From assembly GCF_025231485.1 (NCBI RefSeq), contig NZ_CP104003.1, forward strand, positions 1,674,001 through 1,738,000: DNA of 64,000 nucleotides, given 5' to 3'. Positions 33,436-41,751 of this stretch are shown here, piece by piece. The DNA comes from Salinirubellus salinus (lineage in GTDB: Archaea > Halobacteriota > Halobacteria > Halobacteriales > Haloarculaceae). The notes under the pieces are model-generated. The model saw nothing but the letters and a program-made list of their open reading frames with translations. It did no database searches and was not told the DNA's origin. Both the position numbers and the translations under genes were made by a program. How positions within the stretch are numbered: position 1 is the stretch's first letter; the number at the start of each line of letters is the position of its first letter.

Positions 33436-35481
33436 ATGTTAGTTATCGTGTACGATTCGATACCGGTGGGCGACGAGGGGTCCGAGCGCGGACAGGCGGG
33501 GGTGCTGGGGTTCGCTCTACTCATCGGTATCGTCGCCGTCGGTGTGACGACCGTCTTGCTCGTCGGTGGGGCCGGCTTGGCCGACACTCAGGAGCGCGTC
33601 GAGGTCAAACAGGCCACCCAGACAATGACGCTGATCGACTCGCAGGCGTCGACCGTCGCGCTCGGCGAGAACCCGGTCCAGTCGGTGTCGGTCGATGGGA
33701 TCAAGCGCTCCGGTACCCTCCAGGCGGAGGCGACCGGCCGTCTCGTCGTGGAGACGGACGACGGGACCACCTACGTCGACCAGGAGCTCGGGACGCTGTT
33801 CTACCGCAACGAGGGCGGTGAGGTCGTCGCCTATCAGGGTGGTGGCGTCTGGCGGGGCACGGGCACCGAGAGTCGGATGATCTCGCCGCCGGAGTTCCAC
33901 TACCGCGATGGGACGCTCACGCTCCCGATAGTGGTGGTCAACCCGGACACGTCGGGCGCGAGCGGTGACGGTCGCGTCACGTTCACGCCCAACGGGAGCA
34001 GCCTCTCGCTCGCCCCCGGCGTCATAGAGAACGAGATCCTGACCATCACCATCACCAGCGACTACTACGTCGCCTGGGGTGGCTACTTCGAACAACGGGT
34101 CGACGGCGTCACCGTCGAGTACGACCACCCGGCGGATACCGTCGAGATAACGCTCGCCGAACTCGACATCGACGGCGACTACACGACGGGTGTGGTCGCG
34201 GCCGGCGACGTCACGGCCGAAAACGGGAACCCGAACATCGAATCCGAGGTCCTCACGAGCGGAACGGTGACCGGCGACGTGAACTGTGATGCGGGTACGG
34301 GAAGCGACTGCATCACGGAGGGTTCCAGTATCGACAACACGCCACTCGACATGGCCATCGACCGACTGATGGCCGACTCGGAGGCGAACGACCCGGAGGT
34401 GAACCTCGACGACGGTGGGACGCTCGACGACGACGGGACTGGCGACGACGTCTCGTACTACGCCGAGGGGTTCGTCACGAGCGACACCGTCACGTTCGAC
34501 CTCACCGACGGGAACGTCACGCTGTTCGTCGACGGCAACGTCGGCCTCGACGGAGGGAGCATCCGAGTCGAGAACGGCGAGGATACGAACCACTACGCGA
34601 AGGTGTTCACCAACGGGGACTTCGCGATGCGGGGCGGAACGGCGAGCGTGACCGTCGAGAGCGACAACGCCACCCGGTTCCAGATGTTCGGAACCAGTGA
34701 GATGCACTTCAACCTGGGTCAGAGCAACAACCCGGGCTACGTGGGGACGGTGTACGCGCCCCGGAACGAGCCGGCCGACGGCGATAACGACCTCGTAGGC
34801 ACCGGGTCGTTCAACTCCGCGAAGTGCAATACCGACGCCGACTTCTGCATGGGCAAAGGGAGCGGGACGTTCCGCGGCGCGGTCAACGCCGGACCTTTCT
34901 CCGTCCACCAGAGTACGGACTTCGTGTATGCCGACGAACTCGAGGGGTTCGAACCCTCGCTGCCGACCGGCGCGGTGCTGCCGCCGCCGATCACGTTCCT
35001 CCACGTCTCGGCCAACCGGATCGACGTCACTGGTGTGCCGGGGAGCGAGGACGTGAGCCTGCAGACGGCGACGCCGACACCGGACTCGGACGACGACGGC
35101 GACACCGATTCGGATGGCGACGGCGACTCCGACTCGGACGACGACAGTGACGCCGACTCGGACGCCCCATCGGTCGAGTCACTCACCGTCACGCCCGACG
35201 GCGCGAAGTTCGACATCACGGCCGACCTGAGCGACCCGAGCGGGGATAGTGACCAACTCGAGGAGGTAGACATCTCCATCGTCAGGAAGAAAAATGACAA
35301 AGTGAAGTACGAGAAGACAATCACCATCTCTGGCGACAGTGGTTCCATCAGCCACAAGACGACGGAGCTGAGCAACGAGAAGGAGTACGAAATTACAGTG
35401 ACGGTCTCCGACTCGGACGGAGGGGACAGCGCCTCGAGCACCGAGACGGAGACGACCTGCCACAAGAACAACGGCTGCTAG
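33436..35481 (+). CDS. Pilin-like surface protein with Asp/Ser-rich stalk and Ig-like tail
   Basis: A 681-aa exported protein. After the leader, SERGQAGVLGFALLIGIVAVGV and a helix at about residues 24-45 look like a class III signal. The middle domain (about 300-530) has GNVTLFVDGNVGLDGGS and YVGTVYAPRN, resembling polymer-forming surface domains seen beside pilins. An Asp/Ser/Gly-rich stalk (PDSDDDGDTDSDGDGDS) at about 550-575 leads to an Ig-like domain (580-670, with lysines) and a CHKNNGC end. GC is lower than in neighbours and codon use is looser. The start is uncertain: ATG 33436 or GTG 33448/33466. From memory, the family may be DUF7289. It stands alone. Confidence 0.7.
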   Translation: MLVIVYDSIPVGDEGSERGQAGVLGFALLIGIVAVGVTTVLLVGGAGLADTQERVEVKQATQTMTLIDSQASTVALGENPVQSVSVDGIKRSGTLQAEATGRLVVETDDGTTYVDQELGTLFYRNEGGEVVAYQGGGVWRGTGTESRMISPPEFHYRDGTLTLPIVVVNPDTSGASGDGRVTFTPNGSSLSLAPGVIENEILTITITSDYYVAWGGYFEQRVDGVTVEYDHPADTVEITLAELDIDGDYTTGVVAAGDVTAENGNPNIESEVLTSGTVTGDVNCDAGTGSDCITEGSSIDNTPLDMAIDRLMADSEANDPEVNLDDGGTLDDDGTGDDVSYYAEGFVTSDTVTFDLTDGNVTLFVDGNVGLDGGSIRVENGEDTNHYAKVFTNGDFAMRGGTASVTVESDNATRFQMFGTSEMHFNLGQSNNPGYVGTVYAPRNEPADGDNDLVGTGSFNSAKCNTDADFCMGKGSGTFRGAVNAGPFSVHQSTDFVYADELEGFEPSLPTGAVLPPPITFLHVSANRIDVTGVPGSEDVSLQTATPTPDSDDDGDTDSDGDGDSDSDDDSDADSDAPSVESLTVTPDGAKFDITADLSDPSGDSDQLEEVDISIVRKKNDKVKYEKTITISGDSGSISHKTTELSNEKEYEITVTVSDSDGGDSASSTETETTCHKNNGC

Positions 35482-35490
35482 CTTTAGCTT

Positions 35491-36291
35491 CTACTTCCCC
35501 TCGAACTCCGGCGAACGCTTCTCCATGAACGCCGTCGCGCCCTCGACGTGGTCGTCGCTCTCGAAGACGGCGGCCTGCGCGGCGGCCTCGAACGCCATCG
35601 CGTCGTCGATGGAGCGCTCGAAGCCACGGGCGAGCGCCTGCTTCGAGGCACGCAGGGCGACTGTGGGGCCGCTCGCGATCTCCTCGACGAACGCCGCGAC
35701 GTCCTCCTCGAACGTCTCGGCCGGGAACGCGTGGTTCACGAGGCCGATGTCGACGGCCCGCTCGGCGTCGACGTTCTCGCCGGTGAACACGAGTTCCTTC
35801 GCGGTGTTCGAGCCGACGGCCCGCGGGAGGAAGTAGGAGGTCCCGGTGTCGACGCCGAGCCCGACCTGCCGGAAGCCGAAGGAGACGAACGCCTCCTCGT
35901 TCATCACCTGCAGGTCGCAGGCGAGCGCGAGGTTCGCCCCGGCACCGTACGCGAACCCGTCGATCTTCGCCACCGTCGGGAGGTAGAAGTCGTGGACCCG
36001 CTGGATGGCACGGGAGGTCTGGTCCTGGATGCGACGGACTGCCTCGTGCAGCGGCACCACGTCGGACATCAGTTCCATCATGGAGTTCACGTCGCCGCCG
36101 GCACAGAACGACCCGCCGGAGCCGGTGACCACCAGACAGCGTGCGTCGTTCCGGTCCTCGAGTTCGTCGAGTTTCTCGACGATACCCGAGGAGACCGGCT
36201 CGGAGAGGGCGTTCCGGTTGTCCGGTCGGTTCAGGGTGAGCGTCGCCACACCGTCGTCGTCCACGTCCAGTAGGACCGCGTCGTCTGCCAT
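35491..36291 (-). CDS. Enoyl-CoA hydratase/isomerase family protein
   Basis: A 266-aa crotonase-fold enzyme of acyl-CoA metabolism, probably hydrating enoyl-CoA. TLTLNRPDNRNALS begins the fold, and the oxyanion-hole segments are SGGSFCAGGDVNSM and KIDGFAYGAGANLALACD. The usual first catalytic Glu of hydratases (E-x-G-A position) is not obvious: FAYGAGANL has no Glu, so hydratase activity is uncertain and an isomerase or thioesterase role is possible. The C-terminal PEFEGK end is typical of the family. A GGTTTAGG box about 38 bp upstream may be the promoter. It lies downstream of the ABC importer genes but 272 bp away. Confidence 0.85.
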   Translation of the reverse strand: MADDAVLLDVDDDGVATLTLNRPDNRNALSEPVSSGIVEKLDELEDRNDARCLVVTGSGGSFCAGGDVNSMMELMSDVVPLHEAVRRIQDQTSRAIQRVHDFYLPTVAKIDGFAYGAGANLALACDLQVMNEEAFVSFGFRQVGLGVDTGTSYFLPRAVGSNTAKELVFTGENVDAERAVDIGLVNHAFPAETFEEDVAAFVEEIASGPTVALRASKQALARGFERSIDDAMAFEAAAQAAVFESDDHVEGATAFMEKRSPEFEGK

Positions 36292-36563
36292 ACGGCGGAA
36301 CGTCCCACCGTGCCCACCTAAACCTTCCCCGGCACGGTTCGGGTCGCGACCTCCCTGGCCCGTCGTTCCGGGGAGTGTATATCAACGACCCGCGGATGCG
36401 GCGCAGAAACGCGACAGTAATTAACGCGAATATACCGACTGGAAGGTGCGAGGAACGGACGGGGCACTGCACGCGACGCTGGCGGCGCTACTCGTGCTGG
36501 CGAGTCGGCGAGCGTAGAGACAGACAGGGTGAGAGAGCGAGAGCGCGAGAGAGAACGGTCGCT
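36292..36563. other. Intergenic gap between enoyl-CoA hydratase and ABC ATPase
   Basis: I see no gene here. The left part holds the probable promoter of the hydratase (minus strand, around 36325-36331). An AT-rich patch lies at 36415-36435 (attaacgcgaatatacc). The right part is a GA-rich tract, listed separately. Confidence 0.6.
36516..36555. repeat. GA-rich simple-sequence tract after the ABC ATPase
   Basis: About 40 bp of near-pure GA/GAGC repeats lie just after the stop of the importer ATPase; the minus strand is thus a C/T-rich run, which may act as a transcript end or be a plain simple repeat. Confidence 0.5.
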
Positions 36564-37391
36564 TTACTCGGCCTCGCTGCCGAGGTACGCTTCCTGGACG
36601 GTCTTGTCGTTCCGGATCTCGTCGGGCGTCCCTTCGGCGATCTTCGAGCCGAAGTTGATGACGATGGCCCGGTCGATGAGCGAGAGCAGGCCCCGCATGT
36701 TGTGGTCGACGACGACGAGCGTCATCCCGTCGTCACGGAGTTCGGTCATGAGCTTCGAGAGCCCCTCGACCTCCTGCCCGGCGAGTCCGGCGAACGGCTC
36801 GTCGACCAGCAGGAGGTCCGGGTCCGTCGCCATCGCGCGACCCATCTCCAGCCGGATCATGTCGGCGTGGGGGAGCGCGTCCGGCATCTTGTGCATCGAC
36901 TCACCGAGGCCAACCCGTTCGCACAGTTCTACCGCCCGGGCCCTCGTGCCGCCACGGAGCCCGGAGGTGGAGAACAGCTTGTTCGGGACGAGCGAGATCT
37001 GGACGTTCTCGACGACGGTCCGGTCCTCCAGCGGCCGGAACGACTGGAACGTGCGGGCCATCCCGCCGGCGACCATCTCGTGGAACGGCGTCCCCGTGAC
37101 GTCCTCGCCGCGGTACCAGACGGTGCCGTCCGAGGGCGGGTAGACCCCCGTGATGCAGTTGAACGTCGTCGACTTCCCCGCCCCGTTCGGGCCGATGAAG
37201 CCGAGTATCTCCTGTTCCTGCACGGCGAACGAGAGGTCGTCGACGGCCACGAGACCGCCGAACCGCTTGGTCAGCCCGTCCGTGACGAGGATACCGTCGT
37301 CCGGGCCGTAGGAGTCGGTCTGGCTCCCACCGGCCGTCCCGGCGGGGGCGCTCGGTCCCTCGCCGCTCGAGGACCCGGAGTCCGAACTCAT
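36564..37391 (-). CDS. livG: Branched-chain amino-acid-type ABC transporter ATPase (LivG-like)
   Basis: Cytoplasmic ATPase of a Liv-type importer (275 aa). Walker A GPNGAGKST is at 67-75, a Q-loop segment with RTFQSFRPL at 113-121, Walker B LLLVDEP at 193-199 and the H-loop VVDHNM. The ABC signature, LSYGQ in most LivG, reads LPHAD at 173-177, so it is degenerate. The first 30 residues are a Ser/Gly-rich extension. The ATG overlaps livM by 4 bp. No LivF-type second ATPase follows, although Liv importers normally have both, so a partner must be encoded elsewhere or this forms a homodimer. Confidence 0.9.
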   Translation of the reverse strand: MSSDSGSSSGEGPSAPAGTAGGSQTDSYGPDDGILVTDGLTKRFGGLVAVDDLSFAVQEQEILGFIGPNGAGKSTTFNCITGVYPPSDGTVWYRGEDVTGTPFHEMVAGGMARTFQSFRPLEDRTVVENVQISLVPNKLFSTSGLRGGTRARAVELCERVGLGESMHKMPDALPHADMIRLEMGRAMATDPDLLLVDEPFAGLAGQEVEGLSKLMTELRDDGMTLVVVDHNMRGLLSLIDRAIVINFGSKIAEGTPDEIRNDKTVQEAYLGSEAE

Positions 37392-38560
37392 CGCTCGTCA
37401 CCTCCCTCGAGCCCGACCAGTTCACGCAGCTGCGAGACGAACTTCGCGATGGCCGACTCCGCGGGCGTCCGCCCGCCGTCGGCCGCGACTGCGGCTCGCG
37501 ACTGCCGTCCCTTCACGTACTGGGCGATACGCGGGAGTGCCCCCTCGGGCACGTAGAACAGGAACACGAGCGCGAGCAGGGCGAAGATGAGGAAGTACGA
37601 GTCTGCAACGGCGCCGGTCAGCGTCTCCAGCAACGGCACTCCGAAGTCCGGGAGCGCCCGCAGGAAGCGGACCGTCATGTAGAACATCAGGCCGCCGATG
37701 GCCGCGCCGGTGATGGTCCCCATCCCGCCGAGGATAGCCGCGACGATGACCTCGATGGAGAGGACGAGCGCCAGCAGGTCCGACGGAGAGGCGACCCCAC
37801 CGAGCACGCGCGTGTGCAGCGCGATCGCCCCCGCGAGACCGCCGACGGCCCCACTGAGGACGAACGCGAACAGTTTGAACTTCTGCGGGTTCAGCCCCGC
37901 GGCCTGCACCGCCATCTCGTCCTCACGGATCGCCGTCAACACCGTCCCCGCATCCGAGCGGGTGATCGCGAGGAACAGCACCAGCGCGAACGCGAACACG
38001 CCGAACGCGAGGTAGTACGAGATGATGGTGTCACGCGTGAGGACGTCGATGCCCGTCAGTCCCGAGGCACCGCCGGTGATGTCCGAGGCGAACACCAGCA
38101 TCGAGATGAGGATGATGGGTGTCACCAGCGTGATGAGCGAGAAGTACGGCCCGTGCAGGCGCAGCGAGGGGAACCCGATGAGCAGGCCGGCGAGCGTCGC
38201 CGCGACCACCCCGATTGGAATGGTGACGAACAGCGACAGTTCCAGCTGTGTGTTCACGATGGCGCTGGTGTAGGCCCCGACGCCGAAGAACAGCGCGTGG
38301 CCGAACGATATCTCGCCCGTGTAGCCCGAGACGACGTCCCAGGTCATCACGTAGGTGGCGAAGATGAACGCCCCAGTCAGCTGTAACACCATCAGTTCGC
38401 GGCCGAGGATGACGCCGATGGGAGCGAACACGGCGAGCCCGAGCAGGGCGAGCACGCCCAGTCGCTGGAGCGTCCCCATCTCGCGCGGGTCGACGAGTTC
38501 GAACAGCGAGCCGTCTTCGCTCGGTTCCTCCGTCATCGTGGATTCGGTCTCTCCCGACAT
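37388..38560 (-). CDS. livM: Branched-chain amino-acid-type ABC permease (LivM-like)
   Basis: Membrane-spanning permease, 390 aa, with eight to ten hydrophobic helices between residues 30 and 345. The cytoplasmic-loop motif is LTAIREDEMAVQAAGLNPQKFKLF, which contacts the ATPase; TWDVVSGYTGEISFGHALFFGVGAYTSA matches LivM. The N-terminal 35 residues are charged and cytoplasmic. Its start follows the livH stop with no gap and its stop overlaps livG. Substrate is unknown: Liv systems take branched-chain amino acids, amides or urea. Confidence 0.93.
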   Translation of the reverse strand: MSGETESTMTEEPSEDGSLFELVDPREMGTLQRLGVLALLGLAVFAPIGVILGRELMVLQLTGAFIFATYVMTWDVVSGYTGEISFGHALFFGVGAYTSAIVNTQLELSLFVTIPIGVVAATLAGLLIGFPSLRLHGPYFSLITLVTPIILISMLVFASDITGGASGLTGIDVLTRDTIISYYLAFGVFAFALVLFLAITRSDAGTVLTAIREDEMAVQAAGLNPQKFKLFAFVLSGAVGGLAGAIALHTRVLGGVASPSDLLALVLSIEVIVAAILGGMGTITGAAIGGLMFYMTVRFLRALPDFGVPLLETLTGAVADSYFLIFALLALVFLFYVPEGALPRIAQYVKGRQSRAAVAADGGRTPAESAIAKFVSQLRELVGLEGGDER

Positions 38561-39427
38561 CTATCCCTCCGCGAGTTCGCGGCCGAACAGGCCCTGTGGT
38601 CTGACGAGCAGTACGACGACGAGCACGACCAGCCCCGCCAGTCCAGCCAGTCGTTCACTCACGTAGAAGATAGTGAGCTGGTCGAGCAGGCTGATGAAGT
38701 AGGCCCCGATGACCGACCCGCGGATGGAGCCGAGCCCGCCGAGGACGACGATGGCGAACGAGAGCAACAGGGGGTTCCGACCCATCAGCGGCGTCAGGCT
38801 CTGGAACGACCCGAGGAACAGGCCGGCGACACCGGCCAGCGCGCCGGCGATGAGCCACGTGTACGTGTAGGTGCGGTCCGGGTCGATCCCGACCAGCGCG
38901 GACCCCTTCTTCGACATCGAGGTGGCCAGGACGGCCTGTCCCGTCTTCGTCCGGTTGACGAAGAAGAACAGGCCGCCGATGAGCACCCACGAGAGGACGA
39001 ACCCGAGCACGCGGTTGGCCTCGATACCGCCGAGGACAGGCACCTGCCCCGTGACGAATCCCGGGATGGTGACGGCCTGTGCCCCCGCGATGGCGAGGAA
39101 CACCTGCTCTACCACGAGGGTCATCACCAGGGTGAGTATCAGCACGGCCACGGGGTTGTCCCCGACCGGTTTGATGATCCCCTTGTACAGGGCGAGGTTG
39201 AACACGGCCGGGACGAGCAAGGCGACCACGGCACCTGCGTAGATGCCGAGGCCGAACTGGACGGCGTAGTACGCCGAGTACGCCCCCAGCGTGATACTCG
39301 CGCCGTGCGCGAGGTTCAGGACCCCACCGACACCGAAGATGAGGGTGAACCCGATGGCGACGAGCGAGTAGAGCGCGCCGAGCAGTAGGACGTTCACAAC
39401 GACTGTCGCGATGGATACGGATGCCAT
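38561..39427 (-). CDS. livH: Branched-chain amino-acid-type ABC permease (LivH-like)
   Basis: Second permease of the importer (288 aa, all helical membrane protein). GALYSLVAIGFTLIFGVGGVLNLAHGA near the N-terminus and RTKTGQAVLATSMSKKGSALVGID in the loop match LivH. It begins 36 bp after the binding-protein gene, and its stop touches livM, so the four genes form one operon. Confidence 0.93.
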   Translation of the reverse strand: MASVSIATVVVNVLLLGALYSLVAIGFTLIFGVGGVLNLAHGASITLGAYSAYYAVQFGLGIYAGAVVALLVPAVFNLALYKGIIKPVGDNPVAVLILTLVMTLVVEQVFLAIAGAQAVTIPGFVTGQVPVLGGIEANRVLGFVLSWVLIGGLFFFVNRTKTGQAVLATSMSKKGSALVGIDPDRTYTYTWLIAGALAGVAGLFLGSFQSLTPLMGRNPLLLSFAIVVLGGLGSIRGSVIGAYFISLLDQLTIFYVSERLAGLAGLVVLVVVLLVRPQGLFGRELAEG

Positions 39428-39463
39428 ATGATAGTTCTAGGGAGAGAGTGGTGAGTTGGTCGC

Positions 39464-40774
39464 TTACTGGTTCCAGGGGGCCGGGACGTACTCTCCGGTC
39501 GCCAGGTTGTCGGGCCAGAGCACCTCCTGGACACCGTTGCCCTCGGAGTCGGCCTGCCACTGGAAGAACACGCCAGTGGTGTAGTCCTCGCCGAAGCGAA
39601 CGTCGTGCGGGAACTCACCGTCCTGGCCGAAGAACTCGATGTTCCCCGCCGTGCCGGTGTAGGAGATGTTCTCGAGTTCCGTCACGAGGTCGTCGGAGTT
39701 CACCGACTCGGCGCTCTCGATGGCCTCCTTGAGCATGTACATCGCGTCGTACGCGCTGTATCCGGTGTACACCGGGTAGCCGTCGTTGGCCTCGTTGAAC
39801 GCCTCGGCGTACGGGATGGTCTTGTCGGTGATCTCGGACGTGGGAGTCGCCGTGGTCTGTGAGAACGTGGAGATCGCCGCCCCCTGTGTCGCCGAGTAGA
39901 ACGACGGCAGCTGGGTCGGGACGTGGATGCCGCCGTAGCCGAACGGCCGCTGTTGCTGGGCCCACTGGACCAGCGAGTTCGTCCCCGTGTGTGCGAGTGC
40001 GGTGAAGGCCCCGTCGATGTCGGACGCCTCGAGCTGGTCGTAGACCGGCGTGAAGTCCTCGGTCCCGGAGGCGACCCGGCGCACGTCGACGACGTCGACG
40101 CCGACCTCGTCGACGAGGCGGCTCTCGATATCGCTCGTGATCGGCTCCGTCCACTTGTAGTCCTCCGCGAGGACCGCGACGGTCTCCCAGCCCATCGCCT
40201 CGAACTGGGAACCGGCGTACTGGATCATCGCCTCGAGGAGGAACACGGAGTTCACCGGCCCCACCCGGAACCAGTACTTGTTCGTCTCGTAGTCGTCGGC
40301 GACGAGTGCCGGGGCCTCGGTGCTGGCCGCCCCTGCGGTCAGGTGGACCGTCTCTGCACTGGCGAACTCCGGCATGAGCGCGAGCAACTGCTCGGAGCCG
40401 AAGATACCGACCGTGGCGTGTGCCCCCTCGGTCGACGTCAGCTCCTGGTAGCCCGTCCGCGCGGTCGAGGGCTGGTCCATCGTGTCGCGCGTGAGTACCT
40501 CGACGTCGGCGCCCGCGATCCCGCCGTTCTCGTTCATCTCGTCTGCCGCGAGCTGTGCGCTCTTGAGGATCGAATCACCGAACGGGGCGTCGGCTGGCCC
40601 CATCGCACCGATGGTGATAGTGTCGGGGATACCGCCGTCGCCGCCACCGCCGCCAGTTATCGTCTCTGTACACCCAGCCAGCGCCACCGTGGCGCTGCCC
40701 GCACCAGTCGCCTTCAGGAACGAGCGGCGGTCGACACCGCTCGCGACGCCCTTCGGCTTTCCATTGTTAACCAT
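39464..40774 (-). CDS. Liv-type ABC substrate-binding lipoprotein (Tat)
   Basis: Extracellular ligand-binding protein, 436 aa. VDRRSFLKATG is a twin-arginine signal, and ALAGC is a lipobox with the Cys as lipid anchor, so it is exported folded and tethered to the membrane. The mature part is a periplasmic-binding fold of the LivK type (DTITIGAMGPADAPFGDSILKSAQLAADEMNENGG at its start). ATG 40774 was chosen over GTG 40789 because the TATA box at 40805-40811 predicts transcription from about 40781. It is first in the operon. Ligand not predicted. Confidence 0.9.
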   Translation of the reverse strand: MVNNGKPKGVASGVDRRSFLKATGAGSATVALAGCTETITGGGGGDGGIPDTITIGAMGPADAPFGDSILKSAQLAADEMNENGGIAGADVEVLTRDTMDQPSTARTGYQELTSTEGAHATVGIFGSEQLLALMPEFASAETVHLTAGAASTEAPALVADDYETNKYWFRVGPVNSVFLLEAMIQYAGSQFEAMGWETVAVLAEDYKWTEPITSDIESRLVDEVGVDVVDVRRVASGTEDFTPVYDQLEASDIDGAFTALAHTGTNSLVQWAQQQRPFGYGGIHVPTQLPSFYSATQGAAISTFSQTTATPTSEITDKTIPYAEAFNEANDGYPVYTGYSAYDAMYMLKEAIESAESVNSDDLVTELENISYTGTAGNIEFFGQDGEFPHDVRFGEDYTTGVFFQWQADSEGNGVQEVLWPDNLATGEYVPAPWNQ

Positions 40775-40804
40775 GGCAGTCGCTCTCACTTACGCTACAC
40801 CAAG

Positions 40805-40811
40805 CATAAAT
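40805..40811 (-). promoter_or_regulatory. TATA box of the liv operon
   Basis: On the minus strand ATTTATG, about 27 bp before a predicted start at about 40781, giving a leader of a few bases. No gene lies in 40775-40900. Confidence 0.55.
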
Positions 40812-40900
40812 CCACCGTCGATGATTGCGTCCCAACGTAAATAGGACGGGAACTTTCCGACATTCGGCGTGCAAAATTTACCGACCCGTGCGCGGCGAGG

Positions 40901-41680
40901 TCAGCGAGCGGTCCACCCGCCGTCGACGGCGAGTGTCGTCCCCGTGACGTAGGCGGCCGCGTCGCTGGCGAGGAAGACGACCGGGGCGGCCACCTCCTCC
41001 GGCTCGGCGAACCGGTCCAGCGGCGTCCGTTCCTCGATGGACGCGCGCAGTTCCTCGTTCTCGGTGAGGTCCTCGGTCAGGTCGGTGGCGACGTAGCCCG
41101 GCGCCACGCAGTTCACCCGCACGTCCGGTGCCCAGTCGATGGCCATCGACTTCGTCAGCCCCACGAGCCCGTGTTTCGAGGCGACGTAGGGGTGCTGGCG
41201 CGGCAGGCCGACCAGCCCGCCGACGCTGGCGACGTTCACGACACACCCACCCGTCTCCTCGAGGTTCGGGGCCGCCGCCCGCGCACACGCGAACGCCCCA
41301 CCGAGGTTCACGTCGGTCACGAGGTCCCACGCGTCCTGGTCGACACGGTCGGGCGTCCCGAGCGCGTTCGCGGGGTTGATACCCGCGTTGTTCACGAGGA
41401 CGTCGACGGGACCGAGTTCGGCCTCGACGGCCTCGAACAGCGCGTCCACGTCGTCGGCGTCGGCCACGTCGCAGGTGAGGAGGGCGCTCTCGCCGCCCCG
41501 CTCCTCGACGCCCGCGACGACGGGTTCGAGGTCGGACTCCGTGCGCGCCGTGGGTACCACGTCGGCACCGGCGTCCGCGAGGCCCAGTGCGATGGCCCGT
41601 CCGATACCGCGTCCACCGCCCGTCACCACGGCCGTCCGGCCGGTCAGGTCGAACCGCTCGTCCACTGCGTGTTCGGTCAT
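40901..41680 (-). CDS. Short-chain dehydrogenase/reductase (FabG-like)
   Basis: An NAD(P)-dependent oxidoreductase of 259 aa. The Rossmann motif TGGGRGIG is at about 20-27, NNAG in VLVNNAGINPAN at about 97, and the catalytic Ser-Tyr-Lys is S in VASVGGLVG and YVASKHGL. PGYVATDLTEDLTENEEL and ASDAAAYVTGTTLAVDGGW close the fold. Possible substrates are 3-oxoacyl-CoA or sugars. ATG 41680 was preferred over an in-frame start 24 bp upstream. It is divergent from the photolyase gene with 71 bp between starts. Confidence 0.9.
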   Translation of the reverse strand: MTEHAVDERFDLTGRTAVVTGGGRGIGRAIALGLADAGADVVPTARTESDLEPVVAGVEERGGESALLTCDVADADDVDALFEAVEAELGPVDVLVNNAGINPANALGTPDRVDQDAWDLVTDVNLGGAFACARAAAPNLEETGGCVVNVASVGGLVGLPRQHPYVASKHGLVGLTKSMAIDWAPDVRVNCVAPGYVATDLTEDLTENEELRASIEERTPLDRFAEPEEVAAPVVFLASDAAAYVTGTTLAVDGGWTAR

Positions 41681-41751
41681 GGCGGCTCGACTGCCGGCAC
41701 GCACATAAGGCTACCCGGAGCTTCATGCGGTCCCCGCGCCTCCGTCGAGAT

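Noticed and set aside
35090-35160. Asp/Ser/Gly coding run considered as a DNA tandem repeat
   Set aside because: Repetition is in amino-acid composition, not in a regular nucleotide unit.
36516-36555. GA tract considered as a CRISPR repeat or satellite array
   Set aside because: No regular spacer-repeat structure and only 40 bp; a simple-sequence run.
36375-37556. A plus-strand open frame opposite the LivG gene
   Set aside because: Arg/Val/Asp-rich shadow with no motif; LivG on the other strand has all ABC motifs.
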